From NCBI GenBank assembly GCA_030039995.1, contig JASHUL010000261.1, positions 1 through 7,330 on the forward strand: DNA of 7,330 bases, given 5' to 3'. A program made the position numbers and the translations under genes. Under the pieces are notes generated by a model that did no database searches, had not been told where the DNA came from, and saw nothing but the letters and a program-made list of their open reading frames with translations. Numbering within the stretch: position 1 is the stretch's first letter; each line of letters begins with the position of its first letter. This DNA is from Thermoplasmata archaeon. Lineage in GTDB: Archaea; Thermoplasmatota; Thermoplasmata; Lutacidiplasmatales; UBA184. Below are positions 1 to 6,199 of this stretch, one piece after another.

Positions 1-1
1 G

Positions 2-778
2 ATCGGCATGGCCCTCTACGGGCTCAAGCCGGTCGCAGAGATTCAGTTCCTCGACTTCATCTATCCGGCGTTCGACCAGATCGTTTCGGAGCTCGCGAAG
101 TTCCGATACCGGTCCGGCGGGCAGTTCCCCTGCCACGTCGTCGTGCGCGCCCCTTACGGCGGAGGGATCAAGGGCGGTCTTTATCACTCGCAAAGCACGG
201 AGGCGTACTTCGCCCACACCGCGGGCCTGAAGGTCGTGATCCCGTCGACGCCGGCCGATGCGAAGGGCCTCTTGCTGAGCGCGATCCACGACGAGGACCC
301 GGTGATCTTTCTCGAACCGAAGCGGATCTATCGTTCCGTCACCGGGGAGGTCCCGGACGGCGACCATCGGATCCCCTTCGGTCACGCTCGGCTGGTCCGG
401 GAGGGGACCGACGTCTCGATCTTCGCGTACGGGGCGATGGTCCCGCCCGCCGTCGAGGCGGCCGAGGCGCTGGCGGCGGAAGGGATCCACGCGGAAGTGA
501 TCGACCCCCGTACCCTCGTGCCGCTCGACGAGGCGGCGCTCGTCGCCTCCGTCGAGAAAACCGGGCGCGCCGTGATCGTGCACGAGGCCGCGCGGTTCTG
601 CGGGTTCGGCGGGGAGGTCGCGGCGATCCTGGCGGAAAAGGCGTTCTACTCGCTCAAGGCCCCGATCGCGAGGGTGACCGGATACGACACCCCGTTCCCG
701 TACGCACTCGAGAACGTCTATCTCCCGAACGCCGAGAAGATCGCGGCCGCGGCGCGGGGCGCCGTGCGCGCGAGTTGA
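2..778 (+). CDS. 2-oxoacid dehydrogenase E1 component, beta subunit (5' partial)
   Basis: This is the C-terminal ~258 residues of the E1 beta subunit, which pairs with E1 alpha as an alpha2beta2 thiamine-diphosphate enzyme that decarboxylates a 2-oxoacid and reductively acylates the E2 lipoyl arm in the cytoplasm. The reading frame is open at base 2 (Ile-Gly-Met-Ala-Leu-Tyr-Gly), matching the family's internal IGMAxxGxxPVAEIQF segment, so the first ATG at 8 is not the true start. About 70 residues are missing compared with the usual ~325-340, including the conserved TPP-activating Glu region. Visible hallmarks are RAPYGGG, LYHSQSTEAYFAH (catalytic-type His codon at 185-187), GLKVVIPSTPADAKGLL and DPVIFLEPKRIYR, then the transketolase C-terminal domain (VIDPRTLVPLD, VIVHEA, YDTPFPYALE). 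The LYHSQS form resembles branched-chain oxoacid dehydrogenase E1 beta more than pyruvate dehydrogenase. It is followed 9 nt later by E2. Confidence 0.95.
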   Translation: MGMALYGLKPVAEIQFLDFIYPAFDQIVSELAKFRYRSGGQFPCHVVVRAPYGGGIKGGLYHSQSTEAYFAHTAGLKVVIPSTPADAKGLLLSAIHDEDPVIFLEPKRIYRSVTGEVPDGDHRIPFGHARLVREGTDVSIFAYGAMVPPAVEAAEALAAEGIHAEVIDPRTLVPLDEAALVASVEKTGRAVIVHEAARFCGFGGEVAAILAEKAFYSLKAPIARVTGYDTPFPYALENVYLPNAEKIAAAARGAVRAS

Positions 779-781
779 GGG
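777..781 (+). promoter_or_regulatory. Ribosome binding site supporting the GTG start of E2
   Basis: GAGGG ends 6 nt before the GTG at 788. It overlaps the TGA stop of E1 beta and decides the non-ATG start of E2, because the encoded MAFEFRLPDIGEG is exactly where lipoyl domains begin. Confidence 0.65.
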
Positions 782-787
782 ACGGCG

Positions 788-2086
788 GTGGCGTTCGAGT
801 TCCGGCTCCCCGACATCGGGGAAGGCGTCGCCGAAGGGGAGGTCGTGGAGTGGCACGTCCGCGAAGGCGACGCGATCGCCGAAGACGCTCCGCTCGTCAG
901 CGTTCTTACCGATAAGGCGAACGTCGAGATCCCTTCGCCGAAGAGCGGTCGGGTCCTCAAAATCCACGCGGCCGTCGGAGAGAAGGTGAAGGTCGGTGGC
1001 CTGCTCGTGACCCTCGAGACCGGGCCGGCGGGCGCCTCCGCGCCCCCGCTCCCGGCCGCGACACCCGTGGCGCCTCCTCCGGCCGTCGTCGCAAAAGAGC
1101 CCGCACCGGCCCCCACCGCGTCACCGCCGGCGGCCGGCCGGATTATCGCGTCCCCGTACCTTCGACGTCTCGCCAACGAGCGAGGGATCGACCTGGCGAC
1201 GATCCGGGGGAGTGGGCCCGACGGCCGGATCGTCGAGTCCGACCTGGGACCCGCCGCCCCCAGCCCGGTCGGGTCCGCCCCGGCACCGGCGGTGGGACCC
1301 GCGGGCGAGCCGGCCGCGCGAGCTGCTCCCGCTCCGGCGGAGCGCGAAGCGACGCCGGGGCCAGCGGTCCCGGACTCGGAGGTCGCGGAACGGATCCCGA
1401 TCCGAGGGATACGACGGGTCATCGCCGAACACATGACGGAGGCGACGCATCGTCCGGCCTCGTTCACGTACGTCGAGGAAATCGACGTGAGCGAGCTCGT
1501 CCTTCTTCGAGACCGGATGGCGAAGCATGTGGAAAAGCAGGGGACTCGGCTGAGCTATCTGCCGTTCATCGTCAAGGGGGTGGTCGCCGGACTCCGCGCG
1601 CATCCTCGGATGAACGCGACGATGGACGACGTGCGGAACGAGCTCGTCGTTCGGTCGGCCTATCACATCGGAATCGCGACCGCGGCCCCGGAAGGACTGC
1701 TCGTGCCCGTGGTCCGCAACGCCGACGGAAAGAGCGTGAACGAGATCGCCCGGGAGGTCCAGGACCTCGCGGATCGCGGTCGCGCCGGCACGTTGACGCG
1801 GGCGGAGCTCACGGGGAGCACGTTCACGATCACGAGTCTCGGGGCGCTCGGCGGGGTGTTGGCGACGCCGATCTTGAACTATCCTGAGGTCGGGATCCTC
1901 GGCGTGCACAAGATCCGTCGGCGGCCGGTCTATCGGTCGGACGGGTCGGTCGGTCCGGCGGACCTGATGAACCTCTCGGTCACGCTCGACCATCGCGTGC
2001 TGGACGGGATCGTCGGCGCGCAGTTCCTAGCGACCGTGAAGTCGTACCTCGAGGACCCCCACCTGTTGTTCTCCGAGATGCGATGA
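788..2086 (+). CDS. Dihydrolipoamide acyltransferase, E2 core of the 2-oxoacid dehydrogenase complex
   Basis: This 432-aa protein is the structural core that passes the acyl group from E1 through a swinging lipoyl-lysine to CoA. The GTG start is supported by GAGGG six bases upstream. Residues ~1-78 are one lipoyl domain with the DKANVE motif, Lys43 being the lipoylation site. Residues 79-117 are an Ala/Pro-rich flexible linker. Residues ~119-153 are the peripheral subunit-binding domain (ASPYLRRLANERGID, GSGPDGRIVESDL) that holds E1 or E3. A second Ala/Pro linker covers ~154-198. Residues ~201-432 are the acyltransferase catalytic domain, with STFTITSLG at 344-352 and the active-site DHRVLDG at 401-407 (His402, Asp406). 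Length and the single lipoyl domain are typical of archaeal and Gram-positive E2 proteins. The stop overlaps the E1 alpha start by 4 nt. Whether the substrate is pyruvate or branched-chain oxoacids cannot be settled from E2 alone. Confidence 0.97.
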   Translation: MAFEFRLPDIGEGVAEGEVVEWHVREGDAIAEDAPLVSVLTDKANVEIPSPKSGRVLKIHAAVGEKVKVGGLLVTLETGPAGASAPPLPAATPVAPPPAVVAKEPAPAPTASPPAAGRIIASPYLRRLANERGIDLATIRGSGPDGRIVESDLGPAAPSPVGSAPAPAVGPAGEPAARAAPAPAEREATPGPAVPDSEVAERIPIRGIRRVIAEHMTEATHRPASFTYVEEIDVSELVLLRDRMAKHVEKQGTRLSYLPFIVKGVVAGLRAHPRMNATMDDVRNELVVRSAYHIGIATAAPEGLLVPVVRNADGKSVNEIAREVQDLADRGRAGTLTRAELTGSTFTITSLGALGGVLATPILNYPEVGILGVHKIRRRPVYRSDGSVGPADLMNLSVTLDHRVLDGIVGAQFLATVKSYLEDPHLLFSEMR

Positions 2087-3126
2087 CGCAAGGCTCGTCG
2101 ATCGCTCCGATCGCCCACTCCGAAGAGGAGGCGGCTACGGTGTTCGGCGAGGAATGGCGGGCGAACGTGACGGCCGCGTATCGTTGGATGCGACTGGGGC
2201 GCGCCCTCGACAGCCGGATGCAGGCCCTGCAGCGGCAAGGTCGAGTCGGATTCTACGGCGCCGCGACCGGCCAAGAAGCCGTGAACGTCGCCGCGGGGCT
2301 CGCGACGACCGCCGACGACTGGGTCTTCCCCGGCTTGCGCGAGCAGCTCGTGGCCCTCGTGCGGGGCCACGCGCTGGAGACCTACGCTCATCACCTTTTC
2401 GCGGACGATCGCGACCCCGGCCGGGGCCGGAACATGCCGTGCCACCCGACGGCGCGGGAGGTGCACTACGTGTCGATGTCCTCCGTGATCGGGACGCAGA
2501 TCTCGCACGCGGTCGGACTCGCGTACGCGCTCCGACGGAAAGAGGCCGCGGGGGTCTCGGTCGCCTTCTTCGGGGACGGGGCGACCAGCTCGAACGACTT
2601 TCATGCCGGCCTCAACTTCGCCGGAGTTCTCGGCCTGCCGGCGGTCTTCTGCTGCGCGAACAACCAGTGGGCGATCTCCGTGCCCGCGAGTCGCCAGACG
2701 GCCGCCCCGTCCTTCGCCGCCAAAGCCACCGAGTACGGTCTGCGCGGAGAGCGCGTGGACGGTACGGACTACATCGCCACCTACGCGGCGCTCGCCTCGG
2801 CGTTGCGCGCGGCGCGCGCGGGCGCGGGACCGACCCTCCTCGAATTCGTCACCTACCGCGTCACGCCGCACTCGAGCTCCGACGACCCCACTCGGTACCA
2901 ACCGGGCGACTGGCCGGTCCGGGCCGCCTCCCACGACCCCGTCGCTCGGCTGGAGCTCTGGATGCGGGAGCACGAGCTGTTGGACGGGGCCGCTGCCGAG
3001 ACGATCGGACGGGAGGCCGAGGCCCAGGTCCGGGCCGCGGTCGAGGTCGCCGAGGGCACGGGGCCTCCCACGGCGCGTTCGCTGACCGAAGACGTCTATG
3101 CGGTCCCGCGTTCCGGCGGTCCGTAG
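2083..3126 (+). CDS. 2-oxoacid dehydrogenase E1 component, alpha subunit (branched-chain-like)
   Basis: This 347-aa subunit partners E1 beta and supplies most of the thiamine-diphosphate and Mg binding. The ATG overlaps the E2 stop (ATGA), and no strong Shine-Dalgarno is visible, so translation probably re-initiates after E2. The TPP motif is complete: GDGATSSNDFH starting at 164 and ending in NNQWAIS (Asn193-Asn194). Earlier landmarks are GFYGAATGQEAVNV (~56-69), WVFPGLREQ (~80-88) and HYVSMSSVIGTQISHAVG (~128-144). The loop TPHSSSDDPTRYQ at 261-273 holds the catalytic-type His263. Its SDDxxxY form resembles branched-chain oxoacid dehydrogenase rather than the GHSMSDPGxxYR form of pyruvate dehydrogenase. 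Length is normal for the family (~330-370). Its position after E2 rather than before E1 beta is unusual. The exact substrate is an inference. Confidence 0.95.
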   Translation: MTQGSSIAPIAHSEEEAATVFGEEWRANVTAAYRWMRLGRALDSRMQALQRQGRVGFYGAATGQEAVNVAAGLATTADDWVFPGLREQLVALVRGHALETYAHHLFADDRDPGRGRNMPCHPTAREVHYVSMSSVIGTQISHAVGLAYALRRKEAAGVSVAFFGDGATSSNDFHAGLNFAGVLGLPAVFCCANNQWAISVPASRQTAAPSFAAKATEYGLRGERVDGTDYIATYAALASALRAARAGAGPTLLEFVTYRVTPHSSSDDPTRYQPGDWPVRAASHDPVARLELWMREHELLDGAAAETIGREAEAQVRAAVEVAEGTGPPTARSLTEDVYAVPRSGGP

Positions 3127-3137
3127 GTACGAGGCAC

Positions 3138-3141
3138 GGAG
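3138..3141 (+). promoter_or_regulatory. Ribosome binding site of E3
   Basis: GGAG lies 8 nt before the ATG at 3150, in the 23-nt gap after the E1 alpha stop. It supports 3150 as the E3 start, although the same frame stays open far upstream. Confidence 0.55.
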
Positions 3142-3149
3142 CGCGAACG

Positions 3150-4592
3150 ATGGCCGGAACGTACGCACGGAAGACCGAGGTGCTGGTGCTGGGCGGCGGT
3201 CCGGGCGGTTACATGGCCGCGATCCGCGCGGGCCAGCTCGGGAAGAAGGTGCTCCTCGTCGAACGGCGCGACCTCGGAGGCGAGTGCCTGAACCGGGGTT
3301 GCATTCCCTCGAAGGCCTTGATCCACGCCGCGCAGACGTTCGCCGCGGTGCGCACCGAAGGCCCGGAGATCGGGGTCGTCGCTCCCGAGGTACGCTTCGA
3401 CCTCGCGACCGCGATGCGGCGCAAGCAGGAGGTCGTCGTGAAAGAGCGCCAGGGCGTGGCGACACTGCTCAAGGCCGCCGGGGCGAGCGTGCTCATCGGT
3501 GAAGGTCGGTTCACGGGTCCGAAGTCCGCCGAGTTCTCGGCACCGGACGGGGGGCGGGAGCGGATCGACTTCGACCAGGCGGTCATCGCGACCGGGGCCG
3601 TACCGATTTCGCTCCCCGGGTTCGAGACCGACGGTCGTCAGGTCGTGAACGCGTGGGAGCTCTTGGACCTCGAGTCGCTCCCGCGGTCGATGCTGATCCT
3701 CGGGGGTGGGGTCAGCGGCTGCGAACTCGGCGAATTCCTCGCCCTGCTCGGTGTGGACGTCACGGTCGTCGAGATGATGCCCCAGCTGCTACCGGGGTTC
3801 GAGCCGGATCTCGTGCAAGAGCTCGCTCGGGCGCTCGACCGCCTCGGCGTCAAGGTCTTCGTGAGCTCGAAGGCGACCGCGCTTCGCCGCGAACCGAACG
3901 GCCTCTCGATGTCGGTCGAGACGCCGGACGGCCCGAAGCTCCTCGAGGCCGAACGTCTGTTCGTCACGATCGGAAAGCGACCCGCGTCGCGGGAGATCGG
4001 CCTCGAGGACGCCGGAGTGACCTTCGACCCGAAGTCGGGGTTCATCGGCGTCGATGACCGGATGCGGACCAACCAGCCGAACATCTACGCGGTCGGAGAC
4101 GTCGCTCGCCCCCCGATGCTCGCGCACAAGGCGTATCGCGAAGGGATCGTCGCGGCGGAAGCGATCGCCGGACTGCCCACGAGATACAATTACCAGGCGA
4201 TGCCCGGAGTGGTGTTCACGACTCCCGAGCTGGCCACCGTCGGCTGGTCGACCGCGGACGCCCAGGCGCGAGGACATGCAGCCCGGGAGGCCCGATTCCC
4301 GTACGCGGCGCTCGGGTGGGCGCACGCGAGCCATGCCACCCAAGGTTGGGTGAAGGTCGTCGGCGACGAGCGAACGGGCGCGGTGCTCGGGGTGCACGCC
4401 GCGGGGGAGCGGGTCGGCGAGTACATCGCCGAGGCTGCCCACGCGATCGAGATGGGTTCCACGGTCCGGGATATCGCGCTCACGATCCACCCGCACCCGA
4501 CGTTCTCCGAGGCCCTGCAAGAGGCCGCCCTCCTGTGGCTCGGAGAGCCGATGCACGTGGCCCGGAGGAGGACGGATGGCGGCCCTCGTTGA
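3150..4592 (+). CDS. lpdA: Dihydrolipoamide dehydrogenase (E3)
   Basis: This 480-aa FAD flavoprotein re-oxidises the dihydrolipoyl arm of E2 and passes electrons to NAD. The frame is open back to 2154, but that upstream part runs through E1 alpha in another frame. The true start at 3150 follows a GGAG site and puts the FAD Rossmann motif at the expected place (VLVLGGGPGG, 11-20). The redox disulfide is Cys46/Cys51 in GGECLNRGCIPSK. ATGAVP (147-152) is followed by the NAD Rossmann motif GGGVSG (185-190). Glu209 in VVEMMP is the acidic residue that usually favours NAD over NADP. The second FAD site is AVGDVA (314-319). The interface domain (~350-480) holds HPHPTFSE, with the catalytic pair His450/Glu455. 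Length is standard for E3. The 3' end overlaps lipB by 17 nt. In such an operon it serves this complex, and a shared role with a glycine cleavage system is possible. Confidence 0.97.
   Translation: MAGTYARKTEVLVLGGGPGGYMAAIRAGQLGKKVLLVERRDLGGECLNRGCIPSKALIHAAQTFAAVRTEGPEIGVVAPEVRFDLATAMRRKQEVVVKERQGVATLLKAAGASVLIGEGRFTGPKSAEFSAPDGGRERIDFDQAVIATGAVPISLPGFETDGRQVVNAWELLDLESLPRSMLILGGGVSGCELGEFLALLGVDVTVVEMMPQLLPGFEPDLVQELARALDRLGVKVFVSSKATALRREPNGLSMSVETPDGPKLLEAERLFVTIGKRPASREIGLEDAGVTFDPKSGFIGVDDRMRTNQPNIYAVGDVARPPMLAHKAYREGIVAAEAIAGLPTRYNYQAMPGVVFTTPELATVGWSTADAQARGHAAREARFPYAALGWAHASHATQGWVKVVGDERTGAVLGVHAAGERVGEYIAEAAHAIEMGSTVRDIALTIHPHPTFSEALQEAALLWLGEPMHVARRRTDGGPR
4564..4568 (+). promoter_or_regulatory. 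Strong ribosome binding site of lipB inside the end of E3
   Basis: GGAGG, within the longer GGAGGAGGA run, lies inside the last codons of E3 and 7 nt before the ATG at 4576. It fixes the LipB start and implies the two genes overlap by 17 nt. Confidence 0.7.
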
Positions 4593-5250
4593 CTGGGGCC
4601 GCCGGGACTATCGCGCGGCTCTCGAGGAGATGCGTGCGCTCGCGAAGGCGCGGCGTCGCGGGGACATCCCGGACACGTTGATCCTCGTCGAGCACCCGTC
4701 GGTCGTCACGGTCGGCAAGGAAGGGGACGACGGGGCCGCGGCGGCGAGCGGGCTCCCGGTGGTCGCGGTCGAGCGCGGCGGCCGGGCGACGTACCACGGG
4801 CCGGGGCAGCTGGTCGGGTATCCGATCGTCGACTTGGACCCGCGGGCGCGGGACGTTCGTCGGTTCGTCCATGACGTCGAGTCGATCGTGGTCGACGCGG
4901 TCGGTGAGCTGGGTATTCGGGCGGCGCACCGGAGTGGTCAACACGGGGTCTGGGTGGACGAGCGCCGGAAGATCGCGTCGATCGGCATCGCGGTCGACCA
5001 TTGGGTCACCCTCCACGGCTTCGCGCTGAACGTGAACGTCGACCTCGCGCCGTTCGAGCAGTTCCACCCGTGCGGCCTCAGCGGATCGGTGATGACCTCG
5101 GTCGCCCGCGAACTCGGACGACCCGTCGAGGTCGACGAACTCAAGGCGCCGGTCGCGCGGGCCTGGGACCGCTGGTTCGTTCCGGGGAGTGCGGACGGAC
5201 TCGCGCCAAGCCGCGCCGGGCCTCCCCCGCTGGTTCGCACTCCCGCATGA
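4576..5250 (+). CDS. lipB: Lipoyl(octanoyl) transferase LipB
   Basis: This 224-aa enzyme transfers octanoyl from acyl carrier protein to the lysine of lipoyl domains, the first step of endogenous lipoylation; LipA then inserts the sulfurs. Family motifs are all present: LVEHPSVVTVGKEG (37-50), RGGRATYHGPGQLVGYPI (67-84), KIASIGIAV (132-140), HGFALNV (147-153) and PCGL (165-168). Cys166 and Lys132 match the catalytic Cys/Lys pair of known LipB proteins, and spacing and length are like the ~213-aa E. coli enzyme. The last ~20 residues (Pro/Ala-rich) extend past the usual core. It starts inside E3 behind a strong GGAGG and its stop overlaps the next gene by 4 nt. The context points to Lys43 of the E2 two genes upstream as a substrate. 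No lipA is visible in this window. Confidence 0.95.
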   Translation: MAALVDWGRRDYRAALEEMRALAKARRRGDIPDTLILVEHPSVVTVGKEGDDGAAAASGLPVVAVERGGRATYHGPGQLVGYPIVDLDPRARDVRRFVHDVESIVVDAVGELGIRAAHRSGQHGVWVDERRKIASIGIAVDHWVTLHGFALNVNVDLAPFEQFHPCGLSGSVMTSVARELGRPVEVDELKAPVARAWDRWFVPGSADGLAPSRAGPPPLVRTPA

Positions 5251-6158
5251 CCGGGGCGGAACGGCCCCGTCTCCTCGTCGTGGGAGGCTGCGGCGGCCTC
5301 GTCGGACGCGCGGTGCTGGAGGAGTTCGCACAAGACTGGTCGATCCGTTCGCTCCATCGCCATCCGGTGCCGGCCGAAACCCGTGCCGGGGTCGAATGGA
5401 TCGCCGGGGACGCCGCCACGATCGATGACTGGAACCCCCTCCTGAACGGGGTCGATACTGTGGTGAATCTCGCTTGGTACCGAAACGGGTCCGAGCGCCG
5501 ATTCCGCCGTCTCGCCGAGGGACTGCTGCGCTCCCTCCGAGCGTCCGAAAGTGTCGGTGTCCGCCGATGGGTCCAGATCAGCGTTCCGGAAGCGCCCGTC
5601 GCGCTCGAGACCCGGTTGCCGTACCTGGTCTGGAAACGAGTCGTCGACCGGGCGCTGATCGACAGCGCGTTGCCGTACGTGGTCGTCCGTCCGACGATGC
5701 TGTTCGGACCCCAGGACAAGTTGCTGACCGTGATGCTCCGCACGATGGCTCGGTATCACCGGTTCCCAATGTTCGGTGACGGTGACTACCACGTCAGTCC
5801 GATCTCGGTCCGGGACCTCGCCCGGATCGTTCGCCGCGAAGCGAACGGCTCGGAGCGGCACGTCGTGCCCGCGGGAGGGCCGAAACGGTGGGTGTACCGG
5901 GACCTCACGGATCGACTGTTCGCGGCGATCGGGCGACCTCCTCGATACTTCCGGCTGAGCCCGCGAGGGTCGGTCCGTCTCGCCCGACTGCTCGAGACGT
6001 TCGGCTCCGACCTGCTCTACGCCTACGAGGTGGAGTGGCTGCTCTCCGACCGGCTCGGACTCGCACCGTACGCCGGTCTCGACCGTCCGCTCGAGCCGGT
6101 CGAGGCGTTCCTCGACGCCGAGGGCGCCCGATATCGGCGGGCCCCCTCGGGCCGGTGA
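5247..6158 (+). CDS. NAD(P)-binding epimerase/SDR-like protein (NDUFA9-like atypical SDR)
   Basis: This 303-aa protein has a Rossmann nucleotide-binding start, LLVVGGCGGLVG (9-20), fitting GxxGxxG. It also has IAGDAATIDDW (52-62), where the family has a conserved Asp, then VDTVVNLAW (69-77), VRRWVQIS (105-112), Tyr126-x-x-x-Lys130 and a VVVRPTMLFGP stretch (146-156). These place it among extended/atypical short-chain dehydrogenases of the NAD-dependent epimerase and complex I NDUFA9 type. The C-terminal ~110 residues are the usual substrate-side lobe. The ATG overlaps the lipB stop (ATGA), and no Shine-Dalgarno is visible. The same frame is open from 5001, but that part lies inside lipB and lacks family similarity. 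Relatives act on sugar nucleotides, serve quinone or lipid metabolism, or bind cofactor structurally. The reaction here is unknown, and coupling to lipB is the only functional clue. Confidence 0.82.
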   Translation: MTGAERPRLLVVGGCGGLVGRAVLEEFAQDWSIRSLHRHPVPAETRAGVEWIAGDAATIDDWNPLLNGVDTVVNLAWYRNGSERRFRRLAEGLLRSLRASESVGVRRWVQISVPEAPVALETRLPYLVWKRVVDRALIDSALPYVVVRPTMLFGPQDKLLTVMLRTMARYHRFPMFGDGDYHVSPISVRDLARIVRREANGSERHVVPAGGPKRWVYRDLTDRLFAAIGRPPRYFRLSPRGSVRLARLLETFGSDLLYAYEVEWLLSDRLGLAPYAGLDRPLEPVEAFLDAEGARYRRAPSGR

Positions 6159-6162
6159 CGGC

Positions 6163-6178
6163 AGTTTTAAGGGGAGGG
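6163..6178 (+). promoter_or_regulatory. Candidate archaeal TATA-type promoter and/or purine-rich RBS
   Basis: In a very GC-rich setting, AGTTTTAA (6163-6170) stands out. Its centre lies about 32 nt before the ATG at 6200, where an archaeal TATA box would give a leaderless or very short-leader transcript. It is followed immediately by GGGGAGGG (6171-6178), which is 6 nt from an in-frame GTG at 6185 and could be a Shine-Dalgarno site instead. The two readings imply different starts. Either way, this is the first plausible promoter after the epimerase stop at 6158. Confidence 0.5.
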
Positions 6179-6199
6179 CCCGGCGTGCGTACGACCGCA

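Noticed and set aside
164..169. IKGGLY in E1 beta as an oddity next to the catalytic His
   Set aside because: The surrounding RAPYGGG...HSQS pattern is ordinary for the branched-chain-like E1 beta family.
2572..2607. SSND in place of SEGD within the E1 alpha TPP motif
   Set aside because: The cofactor residues (GDG and NN) are intact, and I believe this variant recurs among E1 alpha proteins, so it is not evidence of inactivity.
2154..3149. Possible 332-residue N-terminal extension of E3
   Set aside because: It overlaps E1 alpha in another frame, is Arg-rich with no domain, and the FAD motif sits correctly only with the start at 3150.
1930..3465. 511-codon open frame on the minus strand across E2, E1 alpha and E3
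   Set aside because: It lies opposite three well-identified genes, its product is Arg/Pro/Gly-rich low-complexity, and such antisense frames are expected in very GC-rich coding DNA.
5001..5246. Upstream extension of the epimerase-like protein inside lipB
   Set aside because: The residues are Arg-rich shadow sequence of LipB. The Rossmann motif begins at residue 9 from ATG 5247, and the ATGA overlap is a normal operon junction.
6165..6168. TTTT as an intrinsic terminator of the operon
   Set aside because: Only four T residues with no preceding stem; it fits better as part of a TATA-like box.
5888..6184. Upstream extension of the HsdR-like protein over the end of the epimerase gene
   Set aside because: It is low-complexity Arg/Pro/Gly-rich and would cover the epimerase 3' end and the promoter-like island.
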